Assembly (NCBI GenBank): GCA_021018815.1
Contig: JAITYX010000003.1
Location: forward strand, 5,752,501 to 5,816,500
Length of the DNA: 64,000 bases
Reading direction: 5' to 3'
From: Talinum fruticosum
Taxonomy: Eukaryota; Streptophyta; Magnoliopsida; Caryophyllales; Talinaceae
In this document: positions 47,107 to 58,824 of the stretch, in pieces
Numbering within the stretch: position 1 is the stretch's first letter
Layout of the letters: the number at the start of each line of letters is the position of its first letter
The notes under the pieces: model-generated
What the model was told of the DNA's origin: nothing
The model's input: only the letters and a program-made list of their open reading frames with translations
Database searches by the model: none
Program-made: the position numbers and the translations under genes

Positions 47107-48622
47107 TGAAGGTTTGCTCTTGGAGAGACAAAGTCACCCTATAGGGGGTGAATAAGGTGATTAGGAAATTTAAACAAGTAATGGAAGAATAAAACTAGAA
47201 ATGACTTTGAGGAGAGTCCGAGTCTAGATTGGACTCAAAAAGTACTAACTCGAAATTTACGTGGAAACCCTCCTGGGGCGGAAAACCACGGTCAACGCTA
47301 ATCCAAGCACCAAGTCAAATCCACTATTTTGAATCCACAAAATATAGTAGAAAGACTCAACAAGAACTGCTCCCTTAGACAATTCTTTACAAGATTTTCC
47401 TAGACTCAAAAATTCCCTTATCCGATCTAGTATTTCCTAACCGAGGTAACCTTTATAGTTAGGGACAGATTGAGCTGACTTAACCCTTATAGATCAGTGA
47501 AGGGACCTTACTAAGAAAGTAAGAATGAGTGTTTGTAACTTATTACAAGACCTTACAACTCGGAAAGATGTTAAGTACAAAGTTGGAGTTGTAAGTAGAA
47601 GATTGAGTATGAATACAATGACTTTTGCTTAAGTACATGTATTGACAGTTGGTTAAGCCAATCTTCAAGTCTTGAGAGTTGGCTTTTATTTATAGATAAC
47701 CAAGTAGACTAGCCATTGTGACTATCTTCCGACTCGGAAGTCCTTTGTGACTCGTTGCAATGGTCTTTCCGAGTCACTCGAAAATATCCGTTGAGGTATG
47801 ATCGTTGGGCAATGGCTCTTGACTCCTTTGGAAGTCCCAATCCACCGGTGGTGTCTGAAAAGTAGGTTGGAAACCACCGTTGAGCTTAGCATTACAGATT
47901 TCCAGCTTTGGAAATATACAACCCCGACATAGTGTCCGGGCCTAGGTCGAAGTAGTTGTCTCGCTAGTGATTTGACATCTTGAAGCTGGTTACTTTTGTA
48001 ATTTAAAAGTAGGATAACCTGGTTTAAATAACCTACAAAAGCAAATCAATTTGGTTCTCAAAGTATAAAATACTTTGGTCTAAGTTAGACACGAGATAAT
48101 AATTTAATTAAGATAATTAAGTGCGTAATTATCCGAGTCCTAAAAGAGTGGAATGTTCCGAGTCTAATATCCATTATACTCAAATTCCATCTCGCTCGAT
48201 CTAGAAGTAAAGCAAGTCAAATAAAGAACATCGAGTAGAAAGACTTGATCTAGACTACCAATGTTCAAAACAAGCATGTCGACGTAGAAAGATGAATTAA
48301 CACAATAATTCAATTAAACTTATAGCATGAAGTCAAACCCGAGTTTATGCACATTAGAGCAAATATTTGAACATGCAATATATCCGAGTGTTGTCCGAGT
48401 GACTCGTAACGGTGTTCGAACAGAGTTGGCTTTCCGAGTCAGTCGATTCAAGTAAGAACATATGCAATGGTTTCGTAATGCTTAGAAAAGATTCTATATA
48501 ACTCGAAAAGTTTCTAAGACACTTAGAATGACTTGTAATCAAAACCCGATTAGAGATGAAGTCTTATACCTAATTCCTTGATGGAACTCAGAATGATGTA
48601 TATGTAAAGTCTTCGGTCTTCG
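47107..48622 (-). repeat. M3 5' LTR (1516 bp)
   Basis: Plus-strand limits TGAAGGTTTGCTC and GTCTTCG (last base changed from A). U3 dyad TTTCCGAGTCACTCGAAAA at 47766-47784. TATA equivalent TTTATTTATAG near 47686. The right flank AGAGG is the target candidate. Confidence 0.9.
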
Positions 48623-50098
48623 AGAGGCCATGTAAGAGGAACTCAATCAATTTGAAAGAAACCAAGTCCGGACTCTAACTAAACGAACTTCGACCACCCA
48701 GTCATAGGAACCAAATGGGTTTTCAAGAATAAACTAGATGAAGGTGGGTTGGTAGTCAGAAATAAGGCTAGACTTATGGCTCAAGGTTACAATCAAGAAG
48801 AAGGGATTGATTGTGGGGAAACCTTTGCACCTGTTGCCGAATTGAAGCTACTAGAATCTTATTGGCATTTGCATCTAGCATGAATATCAAATTATATCAA
48901 ATGGATGTTAAATGTGCTTTTCTTAATGGTTACATTGAAGTGGAAGTCTATGATGAGCAACCCCTTGATTTGAAAACTCAAAATTTCCAAATCATGTTTT
49001 CAAGTTATAAAAAGCTCTTTATGATCTTAAGCAAGCTCCCAGAGCTTGGTGTGAAAGGCTAAGCAATTTCTTAGTTGACAATGATTTTAGAAGAGGTCAG
49101 ATTGACAAGAGTTTTTGTATAAAAACCAAGGGGAAAGACTTTCTTATTTCCCAGCTCTATGTTGATGACATAATTTTTGGAGCTACTAATGAAATTTTAT
49201 GTCGAGATTTTTTGAGCTAATGAGATAAGAATTTCAAATGAGCATGATAAGGGAACTCAATTTCTTCCTTGGTTTACAAATCAAGCAAGACAAAGATGGC
49301 ATCTATGTCTATTAATCAAAGTTTACCAAGGAGCTGCGGAAGAAGTACAAACTTCAAGATGCAAACCATGCACTAACCCCTATGAGCAAGCAGAGATAAA
49401 GCTGGAATCGGACGAAAAAGGTAAAATAGTAGATCGAAACTTTGTCGAGGTATGATTGGATCTCTACTATATCTTACTTCCAGAGAGAGCAGACATAATG
49501 TTTAGTGTATGTCTGTGTGCAGGATTTCAAGCTAATCTAAAAGAATCACATCTTACTGCGGTGAAAAGAATCTTCGGATATCTTACAGAGACTCGGAATC
49601 TAGGTCCACGGTACTCAAGAAAATTAGAACCGACTCTCACCTGGATACTCGGATGCTGGCTATGCTGGGTACAAAGTTGATATATAAAGCACTTCAGAGC
49701 CTCGCCGGTTTCGGGTCAATGTCTTATATCTTGGCACGTAAAGAAACAGAACTAAGTAGCTCTATCAACTGCGGAATCCGAGTACATTGCAGCTAGAGCA
49801 TGCCGTGCTCGGATTTTATAAAGCAAGCAATACTTGAGATATTTTGGACTTACATTCAAATCAATTCCAATCAAGTGTGACAATCAAAGTGCAATCAACA
49901 TCACTAAGAATCCAGTTCAACACAAAAAAGAAAGCATATTGAGGTCGGTATCATTTTCTAAGAGACCATTCTGAGAAAGGTGATATTGAACTTGAATTCA
50001 TTCCTACCAAACTTCAATTAGCTGATATCTTTACTAAGCCACTTAGTGAGGATTAATTTTGCATTATTAGGAATGAGCTTGGCATGATTAATGCATAA
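48623..50098 (+). pseudogene. P5 pol: RT and RNase H
   Basis: Begins in the EELNQFERNQV block that opens copia RT. 48811-49062 is open with MDVKCAFLNGYIEVEVYDEQ. The KALYDLKQAPRAWCERL block is frameshifted and the catalytic YVDD is intact at 49158-49169. RNase H includes SVCLCAGFQANLKESHLTAV (from 49502), STAESEYIAARAC and IKCDNQSAINITKNP. It ends NELGMINA with TAA at 50096-50098. At least six frame breaks. Confidence 0.9.
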
Positions 50099-50760
50099 TT
50101 ATGTGATTCTCTAAGTGGAACTACTTTGCATGTTTATGTGTTAAATGTCTAGAGTTTTTATTTTAATAATATTAGTTTAGTTGATCTCGTGATATTGAGC
50201 TATGAGTTATTACTTGTTTGCGGTTTCGAGTCACTCGTAAACTTTACTCGAGTTAAGACTCAAATTTTGAGAAAATGGACATCAAACTTCTGAAATCATC
50301 TCTAGATCAGTGGAGAATTTCATAAATTTCTTTTAAAATCTCTCTTTTTCTCTCTATCTCTCATGCACATTAATCGGAGAATTAGCCGTTTGGAGACAAG
50401 CACTAGAATTCTAACCGTTGGAGAGCAGAATAGTGACACCGGTCCGAGGCGACCGTTGGAGAGTCTGGGTCGAACGAACATTGAAGGAAAATTCTTTCTC
50501 TATAAATAGCATCCTTTTTCCTTCATTTCGATACTTTACTCTCTACACATTATCTCTCTTGCTTACTACATCTCGACCAAGTTCACTATTGTTAAGAAAC
50601 GAACCGACTCTTAAGTCAAGTGAAAGACACCTTAAGTAAGCACCGATTGCTCTCGACTCTTTTTCTACTCTTTCATTTTCTTTTTACTCTCTCTCTCCTT
50701 CTTCAAGCTATCTCTCTATCTCTCTCTCAAAGTTCATCCTCTCTGTTTTCTCATTCAAAC
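50099..50760 (+). other. P5 pol-ORF3 spacer
   Basis: 662 bp. It holds the block shared with P2 (ATGGACATCAAACTTC near 50275), a CT-rich stretch (50340-50363), and a MYB-type site whose minus strand TCCAACGGTTA (50412-50422) is a perfect MSA match. A second GACCGTTGGA lies at 50451, with the TATA at 50500-50510. An in-frame ATG at 50620 would add 47 codons to ORF3, but it is not shared by other copies. Confidence 0.75.
50500..50510 (+). promoter_or_regulatory. TATA box of the putative ORF3 promoter, P5
   Basis: CTATAAATAGC followed by CCTTCATTTCGATACTTTAC, matching P2 closely. 250 bp upstream of the ORF3 ATG. Confidence 0.62.
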
Positions 50761-52382
50761 ATGCCGAAAATAGGTTCTCACCCGGACTTTCTTGGTTCCG
50801 CCACCAAGAAACCTCGCACAAAACGCCAAGAGGGTCCTTCAAACCCCTCTAAAATCATTGTCACCCAACACCTAACGTTGGATGACAAATTCTTTCCAAC
50901 CACTAAGTTTTTGTGGATAAACAACATCAAAACCACAGGGGTTTATAATTTCCTTTGTTTCAATGAGTTCATCTATGCGTAACTCGTTTATAAGTTTTAC
51001 TCTAACCTCTCCAGCTCCGATGGTATACTCACCTCCGGAGTTCAAAACATTGTGGTCCGAGTCAACGTCTCTCTCATCCACTGCCTTTTCAAAGTATCTT
51101 CTTTTTCCTCAACAGTAACCCTATACCGTTCAACGAGGTTGCTGATGAATTCTTTCGAAGTAGGCCAAAGAATTTCCTGAGTCACGCAAAACTTCTTTGT
51201 GACTCAACTAAGGTCGAAGCCCAACTTCGTGTTTCTTGCTCGATGAGAACCTTCTTCTCTCAAGCAATCCAGAAGGAGAACCCTAACTCCAAGCATCCGA
51301 AAGCTCTTTATGTTATCCTTGAAGGCTACGAAGTAGACCTCTTTCCAGCCATAATCGAGTAGATTATCGTTGTGCCAGCTTAGACTTAGTCTAAGAAATC
51401 CACTCCACTTCCTTCCAGGGCTCTTCTCACATTCATCATTAAGCAATTCAAAGTTCCTTTCCCCTTAGATCCTGACGGAGTTTCGAGGCTGCCATTGTTG
51501 TTGGCGGAAAAGAACTTCTTGGGTATGGATACCAAGAGACCCAACCGGGTGTCCGGGTCCACAACTCGTAAATAAGGCCACCTTCTCCGCCTCGGACTCG
51601 GACTCGGACACAAACTCCTCTCTCTACCTCCTCCACCTGGTGGTGCCTCCACCTCGGGTGTTTCTCGAGTTCTCTCTTGAACCTTGTCCATTGCCATAAT
51701 GGACAAGATCCGCTCGGTGTCCACCGAACTCAAGGACACCCTCCGGTTGTTCAAGACTCGTCCTCCGACCTATGACCATCAACCAAAAGACTGCTCAATC
51801 CCAAATCAAAGAGTAGCAAGATGTGCTTCTTGAACTAAAGGCACTTGTCAAGGAGCAGAAGGAGATGATAGAGCTCCTTCACGAAAGGTGCTCCAAGGTT
51901 GCTCAGGATCCGGTTGACTCGGACACATCCGAGGAATCCTCAAGCTCAGCCAAATCCTCCTCTGCAGGAGAGGAAGAAGAAGAAAAGAAGAGGAGCCTGC
52001 GGCTAAGGCAGAGTCCATCCGAGGAGAAGGAGGAAGGGGAGAAGGAAGAAGCCGAAGGAGTCAAAGCGAGTAAGGGACAACGTGCTCCAGTCCTCCAACC
52101 AGAACCGACTAGCTCGGACAGTAGTCCGAGTGGGTTAGAAGACCCTATTGACAAAGGTCGGTCAGCAGCCTCTAGCTCGAGCCAGCACCTCCCTCGTCGA
52201 GTTCCAAGAGTATAGACCTCTAGACGACTTGGTTCCGGGTCGACCATTCAGGGCTGAGCCTATCGCGGAGATCCCAGGTCTGCCCCCACCTCAATCTTCA
52301 ATATCCTCACGCTCTTACTAGCGAAGGCGCACTCGCTCTGTCCTCCACCTGGACTCAAAGTGCTCTATATCCACCTTCTTAA
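50761..52382 (+). pseudogene. P5 ORF3, full length, few breaks in the C-terminal half
   Basis: The MPKIGS start is chosen by comparison with the other copies. Stop at 50981, then broken frames through the EFY and FKV blocks. 51823-52215 is open and gives the best view of the C-terminus: LLELKALVKEQKEMIELLHE (predicted coiled coil), DSDTSEESSSSAKSSS, a Glu/Lys/Arg-rich stretch and SSDSSPSGLED. It ends TAA 52380-52382, a length of about 540 codons. The coiled coil plus proline-rich and acidic parts fit a Sirevirus envelope-like protein, but I see no convincing signal peptide or membrane segment. Confidence 0.75.
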
Positions 52383-52887
52383 ATTTTTTTCTTTTCTTTA
52401 TTTTTTTCTTTGTCTAGACATACAAATTTGTATCATCTTGATACTTTCTTCCCCTGTTTGTTTTTTGTTTTGTTTTTGTTGAAAGGCAAGGAGGAGAATA
52501 GTTAGAAAATTTGTGTTGTCTTGTTTAGGGGAGATTTTCTCTCACCTCTTTTGTGTATATATCTTTCTATGTGAATATTAATGAAGTGATTACTGAGTTT
52601 CAATTTATTTTTCTGAGTTCATCTTGCCCCAATATATCAACTCAGTTACTTATTATTCTTTCTTGCTCCGATCTATCAACTAAGTTACATTTCTTTTGTG
52701 CTCCGATATAAGCAATACTCTAAGTTTGATTCACTTTATTTCTATGCGATATTTCAGCTTTTAGCTCCGATGCAAACTAAATTTTAATTGCTCCGACATG
52801 TTCATTAAGAAAGAATGAAAACTCGGGCCTTTAACACTAACAAAGTTTCTATCCGAGTAAAGAATTCCTTTCATTAAAAGGGGAGAT
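52383..52887 (+). other. P5 3' UTR with polypurine tracts
   Basis: T-rich start, then AGGCAAGGAGGAGAA near 52485, TTTAGGGGAGATT near 52526 and the priming tract AAAAGGGGAGAT (52876-52887). Confidence 0.82.
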
Positions 52888-54413
52888 TAAAGACTCGGAC
52901 TTTGCATGTAGAACAGTTTGAGTACTATCAAGGAAGCAGGTACAAACTTCATCTCTTATAAGTTTTGATTACAAGTCATTCTAAGTGATATAGAAACATT
53001 TCTAAGTAATACGAGAATCTTCTCTAAGTGTTAGAGAAACTATTGCATATGTTTTCATTTGATTCTGACCGACTCGTAAAGCATACTCTTGCTCGAGTTT
53101 TCACATTTGTAGTTACGAGTCACTCGGACAACACTCAGATTTATCGCATGTTCAAACACTCACTCTAACACGTTTAAACTCGGGTCCGACTCGTATTCCA
53201 AGTTCGGGTGAATTACTACATTAGTTTATCTCTTCTTGTCGGCTTGTTTTGTTAGAACTTTATCTGTCTAGATCAAGGACTCTCACTTTGATATTCTTTA
53301 TCTAACTGGATCTTTCTCCGGACATGACTAAGATAGAATTGGAGTATAATGAATATAAGACTCAGAAAATTCCATTCCTTTCTAACTCGGATAATTATGC
53401 ACATAATTATCTTATTTAAATTATTATCGGTGTCTAATCTTGGACCAAAGTATTTTATATTTTGAGAACCAAAATTGATTTACTTTTGTAGGTTATTTAA
53501 ACGAGGTTATCCTATTTTTGAACTACAAAAGTAACCGGCTTCAAGATGTCAAATCACCAGCAGACAAGGCCTTTTATACTTCGACCAAGGCCCGAAACTA
53601 TATCGGGGTTGTCTGTTTCCAAAACTGGAAATCTTCAACGCTAAGCTCAACGGTGGCTTCCATCGTACTTTTCGGACACCACCAGTGGATTGGGACATCC
53701 TAAGGAGTCAAGAGCCGTTGCACAACGTTCACAACTCAATGGATCTTTTCTTAGTGACTCAAAAGAACCGGTACAATGGTCACGAGATGACATCTAATCG
53801 GAAGATAGTCACAACGGCTAAACTGCTTGGTCATCTATAAATAGAAGCCAACTTGAAGTTTGTTGGAACCATTGTCAATACACATACTTAAGCGAAAGTC
53901 TTTGTATTCATATTCAATCTTCTACTTACAACTCCAACTCTGTATTTAACATTTTTCGGTGTTGTAAAGTCTTGTAATAAGTCACAACTTTCATTCTTAC
54001 TTTCGAGTAAGGTCCCTTGATTGAGCTGTAAGGGTTAACTCAGCCCAGTTGTCCCTAGTTGTAAAGGTTACCTCGGTTAGGAAGTACTAGATCGGATAAG
54101 GGAATTTATGAGTCTAGGAAAACCTTGTTAGAAATTGTCTAAGGGAGCAATTCTGGTTGAGTCTATCTACTGTATTTTGTGGATTCAAAATAGTGGGTTT
54201 GACTTGGTACTTGGATTAGCACTAGCCGTAGTTTTCCGCCCTGAAGGGATTCCACGTAAATTCTAAGTTCATACTTTTTCGAGTTCAATCTCGACTTAAA
54301 AAGTCCTAAAGTTTGCTTTAAAACTCTAATCTTCCATTTATTGTTCAAATTTCCTCATCACCGTATTCACCCCCTCTCTAGGGTGACTAATTCTCTCCAA
54401 GAGCAAACCTTTA
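52888..54413 (+). repeat. P5 3' LTR (1526 bp)
   Basis: TAAAGACTCGG to GAGCAAACCTTTA. U3 has the dyad CTTTTCTTAGTGACTCAAAAG (half decayed, 53744-53764), AACGGCTAAACTG (53813) and the TATA CTATAAATAGAAGCC (53835). The end string is GTATTCACCCCCTCTCTAGGGTGAC. Confidence 0.92.
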
Positions 54414-54892
54414 AACTCCCAGACTTGTAATTCATACTTTCGAGTTGTAAAGTCTTGTAATCAGTTACATACTCTTTATTACTCTCTAACTAAGGTCCTT
54501 TGACTAAGCTGTAAGGGTTAACTAAGCTCGGTTATCCCTAGCTATAAAGGTTACGTCGGTTAGGAAGTACTAGATCAAATAAGAGAATTTCGAGTCTAGG
54601 AAAACTCGTAAGGAATTGTTTAAGGGAGCAATTTTGGTTGAGTCGATCTGCTGTATTTTGTGGATTCAAAATAGTGGATTTGACTTGGTGTAAAGACTAG
54701 CACTGGCCGTGGTTTTCTGCTCCAGGAGGGTTTCGACGTAAATGTGAGTTCATTCTTTTCGAATCCAATCTAGACTCGGACTGTCTTGGTTATTCTTTTC
54801 AAGCTTAAATATTCCAAGTTTGTTAAAATTTCCTCATGACCCTATTCACCCCCTCTCTAGGGTGACCAAGACTCTCCAAGAGCAAACCTTCA
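54414..54892 (+). repeat. E6 5' LTR, right part
   Basis: Enters the LTR at the ACTCC...TTGTAAAGTC region (downstream of the TATA in other copies). It ends CCCTATTCACCCCCTCTCTAGG, then GAGCAAACCTTCA directly before the primer-binding site. Confidence 0.88.
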
Positions 54893-54894
54893 AC

Positions 54895-54906
54895 TGGTAT
54901 CGAGCC
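54895..54906 (+). promoter_or_regulatory. E6 primer-binding site (initiator tRNA-Met type)
   Basis: TGGTATCGAGCC, 2 bp after the LTR. It is complementary to the tRNA-iMet 3' end except for one missing base, as in M3. Confidence 0.85.
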
Positions 54907-54964
54907 TAGCCTTTCGTAAAGGGTCTAACGACTTAAAGGTCTAAAGATCATATGGCTTAGGATG

Positions 54965-55211
54965 ATGGATAGCTCGATGAAAGAATATCTTCCAGCAGAC
55001 CACCTAAGTTCAAAGGATCAAATTTCATGCACTTGGAAGAAGCTAATGGAATGCTTTCTGTTGGATCACGAAGAAGATGTATGAAACATCATACAAGAAG
55101 GCAATCACATATCGGACACTGTGCCCAAAGCAAAGTTTGTGTACACCATTGAAGAGGCTGAAAAGTTCAAAAAGAACTTTAAAGCAATGAACATTCTGAT
55201 ATGCGCTATCG
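54965..55211 (+). pseudogene. E6 gag, N-terminal part before the inversion
   Basis: MDSSMKEYL start (family MESSMKED), a frameshift near codon 12, then a Trp/Lys-rich WKKLMECFLLDHDED block. The part ends with FKKNFKAMNILICAI at the breakpoint. The next residues of the same gag are found at 63496 on the minus strand. Confidence 0.85.
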
Positions 55212-56696
55212 GGGGTGATGAGGAAATTTGAGCAATAAATGAATGATTAAAGTTTAAACCAAACTTTAAGACTCGTCTAAGTCTAGATTGAAGTCGAAAA
55301 GTATGAACTCGGAATTTACTTTGAAACCTTCCCGAGGCAGAAAACCACGGCCAGTGCTAATCCAAGCACCAAGTCAAATCCACTATTTTGAGTCCACAAA
55401 ATACGAGTATACGTAATCAACCGAATTACTCCCTTAGACAATTCCTTACACGCTTTTCCTAAACTCGAAATTCCCTTACTCGATCTAGTACTTCCTAACC
55501 GAGGTAACCTTTACAACTAGGGACATCCGAGCTAAGTTAACCCTTACAGCTCGGTCAAGGGACCTTACTTAGAAAATAAGAAGAAAGTTTGTGATCTGAT
55601 TACAAGACCTTACAACTCGGAAAGATGTTAAGTATAGAGTTAGAGTTGTAAGTAGAAGATTGAATAAGAATACAAAGACTTTTGCTTAAGTATGTGTCTT
55701 GACAATGGTTCCAGACAATCTTCAAGTCTTGAGATTTGGCTTCTATTTATAGATGACCAAGCCGCTTAGCCGTTGTGACTAGCTTCTTATTAGAAGTCCT
55801 CTATGACCGTTTTAACGGTTCTTGTGAGTCACTCGAAAAGATCCGTTGAGATATGAACGTTGTGCAATGGCTCTTGACTCCTTGGGATGTCCCAATCCAC
55901 TGGTGATGCCTGAAAAGTAGGGTGGAAACCACCGTTGAGATTAGCGTTGAAGATTTCCGGTTTGGAAACAGACAACCCCGACACGGTTTCTCGGCCTTGA
56001 TCGAAATAGAAAAAGCCTTGTCTGTCGGCGATTTGACATCTTGAAGCCGGTTCCTTTTGTAATTCAAAAGTAGGATAACCTCATTTAAATAACCTACAAA
56101 CATAAATCAATTTTTGTTCTCAAAGTATAAAATACTTTGGTCCAAGATTAGACATAGATAATAATTTAATTAAGATAATTAAGAGCATAATTATCCGAGT
56201 AAGAAAAGAATGGAATTTTCTAAGTCCGATATTTATTATATTCCAATTCCATCGTAGTCAATCCGGAGAAAGAACAAGTTAGATAAAGCTTATCATAATT
56301 AGAATACTTGATTTAGACAAATATAGTTCAAACAAAACAAGCTGACTAGAAGAGATGAATTAACACCGTAATTCACCTAAGCTTGGAATATGAAGTTAGA
56401 CGTGAGTTTAAATGTGTTAGAGCGAGTGTTTGAACATGTGATAAATCTGAGTGTTGTCCGAGTGACTCGGAACTACAAAAGTGAAATGATGAGCAATAGT
56501 ATGCTTTCGAGTCAATCGAAACAAATAAAAACCTATACAATAGTTTACGTAACACTCGAGAGAAGGATCTATATCACTCACAAAAGTTTTTATAGCATCG
56601 AGAATGACTTAAAATCAAAACATACAAGAGATGAAGTTTGTACCTGATTCCTTGATGGTACTTAGAATGTTATACATGCAAAGTCTCGAGTCTTCA
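55212..56696 (-). repeat. E6 solo LTR, main part (inverted)
   Basis: Minus-orientation LTR with a perfect start (TGAAGACTCGAG on the element strand, ending at 56696) but lacking its last 45-50 bp at 55212. The missing end lies at 63498-63545. It is not preceded by a polypurine tract: the ORF3 3' UTR is broken at TTGTATC, about 55 bp after the ORF3 stop. TATA equivalent TCTATTTATAG near 55742; MYB-type TTAGCCGTTG at 55766. Confidence 0.88.
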
Positions 56697-56751
56697 GATA
56701 CAATTTTGATTTACGGACAAAAAAATATTAACAAAACAATAAGAAAAAAAG

Positions 56752-58376
56752 TTAAGACGGTGGAGCGGGTTTGGTCTTAGTGGAAACGGATGAACGTGCA
56801 GATGCGCCTTCAATGATATGCTTCGAAGATGTTGAAGATCCGAGTAGTGGCAGCACTGGTATCTCTGGCGGGGACTCGGCTTTGAGTGGCCGACCCAGAA
56901 TGAGATCATCTAGAGGTTCATCCTCTTGAAATTCCATGGAGGGTGGTGCTTCCTCTCGCTTGACTGTTGCGGATCGTCCAAGCATCCGCAGGTCTTCTTA
57001 CTCACTCGGATCGTTGTCCGACCTTATTAGTTTAGGTTGAGGAGTGAGAGCACCTTGTCCCTCAGCCTTCTTCCTTTTCTTCTCCTTCTTCCTCTTTCCC
57101 TTCTTCTTCCTTCTCTCCTTCTCCCTTCTCCTCGGAAGGAGCCGCTCGACCTCAGCCTCCTCTTCTTCTTTAGCTGCCTCTCTAGATGGAGAATTGGCAG
57201 GGCTCCAGGACTCTCTAGATGTTTCGAGCTATTCGGGTCTTGAGTTACTTTGGAGCGCCTTTTCCGGAGGAGCTCGATCATCTCCTACTTGCTCCTTAAG
57301 CAAAGCCTTCATTTCAAGGAGCACATCTTGCTGCTCTCGAATTTGAGATTGGGCTATTTTTTGGTTGATGGTCATGGCCTAAAGGACGAGTCTTAAAGGA
57401 ACGAAGAGTGTCCCGGATTTTCGTGGACATAGAGGAGAGCTTGTTTATTAGTGTTGCGGACAAGGTGGCAGAGATAACATGAAAAGCACCTGAGGTGGAG
57501 GCACTGCTAGGTGGAGGAGGGAGTGAGAGAGGAGTGTGAGTCCGAGGCGGAGGAAAGGGTTACCTCGGTTCCGAGCCGTGGACCCGGACACTCGGTTCGG
57601 TTTCCTGGTATCCACAGTCGATAAGCTCTTTTCTCGCCAACAACTATGGTAGCCTCGGACACTTCATTTGAGTCCGAGAGGAGCGGAACCTTGAATTGTT
57701 TTAAGAACAAGGGTGAGTAAGGCTGCAAAAGGAAGAGGGGTGGATTTCGAGTCGAGTTGGCAGAGAAGCCATTTGCTCGATTATGGCGGGGAAGAGGTCT
57801 ACATCATAGCCCTCGAGAATGTCGAATAGAGCTTTGAGAATCTTTTAATTTTGATTCTCTTTGCTAGAATGAGGAGAAAAGAAGGTTCTCATTAGCAAGA
57901 AACAGAGGAGCCGAGCCTTAGTCTTCATCCGAGTCACGGAAAAGTTTTTGCGTGACTCACGGACTTCCTTGGTGTACTTTTCAAAGAACTCATCAGCAAC
58001 TTCATTGAAGGGGATGGGGTTGCTGTTGAGGAAAATAGAAGAAACCTTAAAAAGTCGATGGCGGAGAGATAGATTGATACGAACCATGGTGTTGCGAACT
58101 CGTGAGGTGATGATCCCCTCGAGCTATAAAGTTTCGAATAGAACTTAGCAACGAGTTCCGGGTATATGAATTCACCGAAACAGAGGAAATTGTATACCCC
58201 ATGTGGTTTTGATATGTTTCAACCACGAAAATTTTGTGGTTGGTAAGAATTTGTCATCCAACGTAAGATGTTGGGTGACGAGGATTTTAGAGGATTAGAA
58301 GGACTTTCTTGGCTTTGAGTTCTAGGTTTCTTGGTTTCGAACCTAGAAAATTTGGAGCGGAACCTCTTTTAGGCAT
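56752..58376 (-). pseudogene. E6 ORF3, full length (inverted)
   Basis: Start MPKRGS at 58376, broken frames in the EFY region, then 58087-57845 (RINLSLRHRLFKVSSIFLN, NPIPFNEVADEFFEKYTKEV, KARLLCFLLMRTFF). 57728-57507 continues the frame after a gap. 57281-57027 reads the end of the coiled coil and a very Arg/Lys-rich stretch. 56985-56752 is the acidic end (FQEDEPLDDLILGRP) to the stop. Length 1625 bp, as in P5. Confidence 0.78.
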
Positions 58377-58542
58377 GTTTGAGAGGTTTTGAGATGAAAG
58401 AGAGCTAAGTCGAAGGGATGAGAGAGAGAGAGAGAGTACTAAGAGTTCTTGAGGGGGAGAGAGTGCTTCGAGCTTGAGAGTGCTCTAGATTGCAAGAGTG
58501 TAGGTTAGCAGAGAGTAAAGTAGCGAAATGAAGGAAAATAGA

Positions 58543-58554
58543 TGCTATTTATAG
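58543..58554 (-). promoter_or_regulatory. TATA box of the putative ORF3 promoter, E6
   Basis: GCTATTTATAGC on the plus strand, about 170 bp upstream of the ORF3 ATG. Confidence 0.6.
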
Positions 58555-58610
58555 CAAAAGAAATTCCAATGTACTGTCTCCCAACAACTAGTTCACCGAT
58601 TGTTGTGTGC

Positions 58611-58614
<4 letters not shown>

Positions 58615-58641
<27 letters not shown>
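58615..58641 (-). repeat. (GA)n tract upstream of the ORF3 TATA, E6
   Basis: Pure GA on the plus strand (CT on the element strand), the same location as (CT)16 in P4. Confidence 0.9.
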
Positions 58642-58645
<4 letters not shown>

Positions 58646-58824
58646 TTTAAAAGAAATTTCCGAAATGCTCCACTAATCTAGAGATAATTTCAAAAGTTCA
58701 AAGTCCAATTTTCTCAAAAACTAAACCTGACTCAAGTAAAGTTTACGTGTGACTCGAAAACGTAAACAGATAACAAGTCCTAGCATTTAATACATAATCA
58801 TGCAAGAGAATTTCACATAGAAAT

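Larger units (their letters stand above)
40533..48622 (-). mobile_element. M3: minus-strand Sirevirus, ORF3 to 5' LTR
   Basis: Holds a 3'-cut ORF3, pol, gag, primer-binding site and complete 5' LTR. The LTR terminus at 48622 lies in the RT of P5, so M3 is an insertion there. Its 3' LTR, 3' UTR and ORF3 end are missing at the fusion with M2. Confidence 0.87.
48623..54413 (+). mobile_element. P5: plus-strand Sirevirus, RT to 3' LTR
   Basis: Starts at the M3 insertion point in RT. Contains RT, RNase H, spacer with TATA, full ORF3, 3' UTR, polypurine tract and complete 3' LTR. It is inserted in the 5' LTR of E6 (right target candidate AACTC, 54414-54418). Confidence 0.88.
58377..58824 (-). other. 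E6 pol-ORF3 spacer (inverted)
   Basis: About 450 bp, non-coding, with the TATA at 58543. The upstream MYB-type sites are decayed (CCAACAACTAG near 58582). Confidence 0.7.

Noticed and set aside
15990..48622. The whole M0-M3 block as one large inversion
   Set aside because: Its outer limits (15990 and 48622) are exact LTR termini, so ordinary insertions suffice. The only non-LTR junction inside is 40532/40533, best read as a deletion.
50620..50760. Upstream in-frame ATG of P5 ORF3 as the true start
   Set aside because: Present only in P5 and within the CT-rich leader; other copies share the start at the MPKRG residues.
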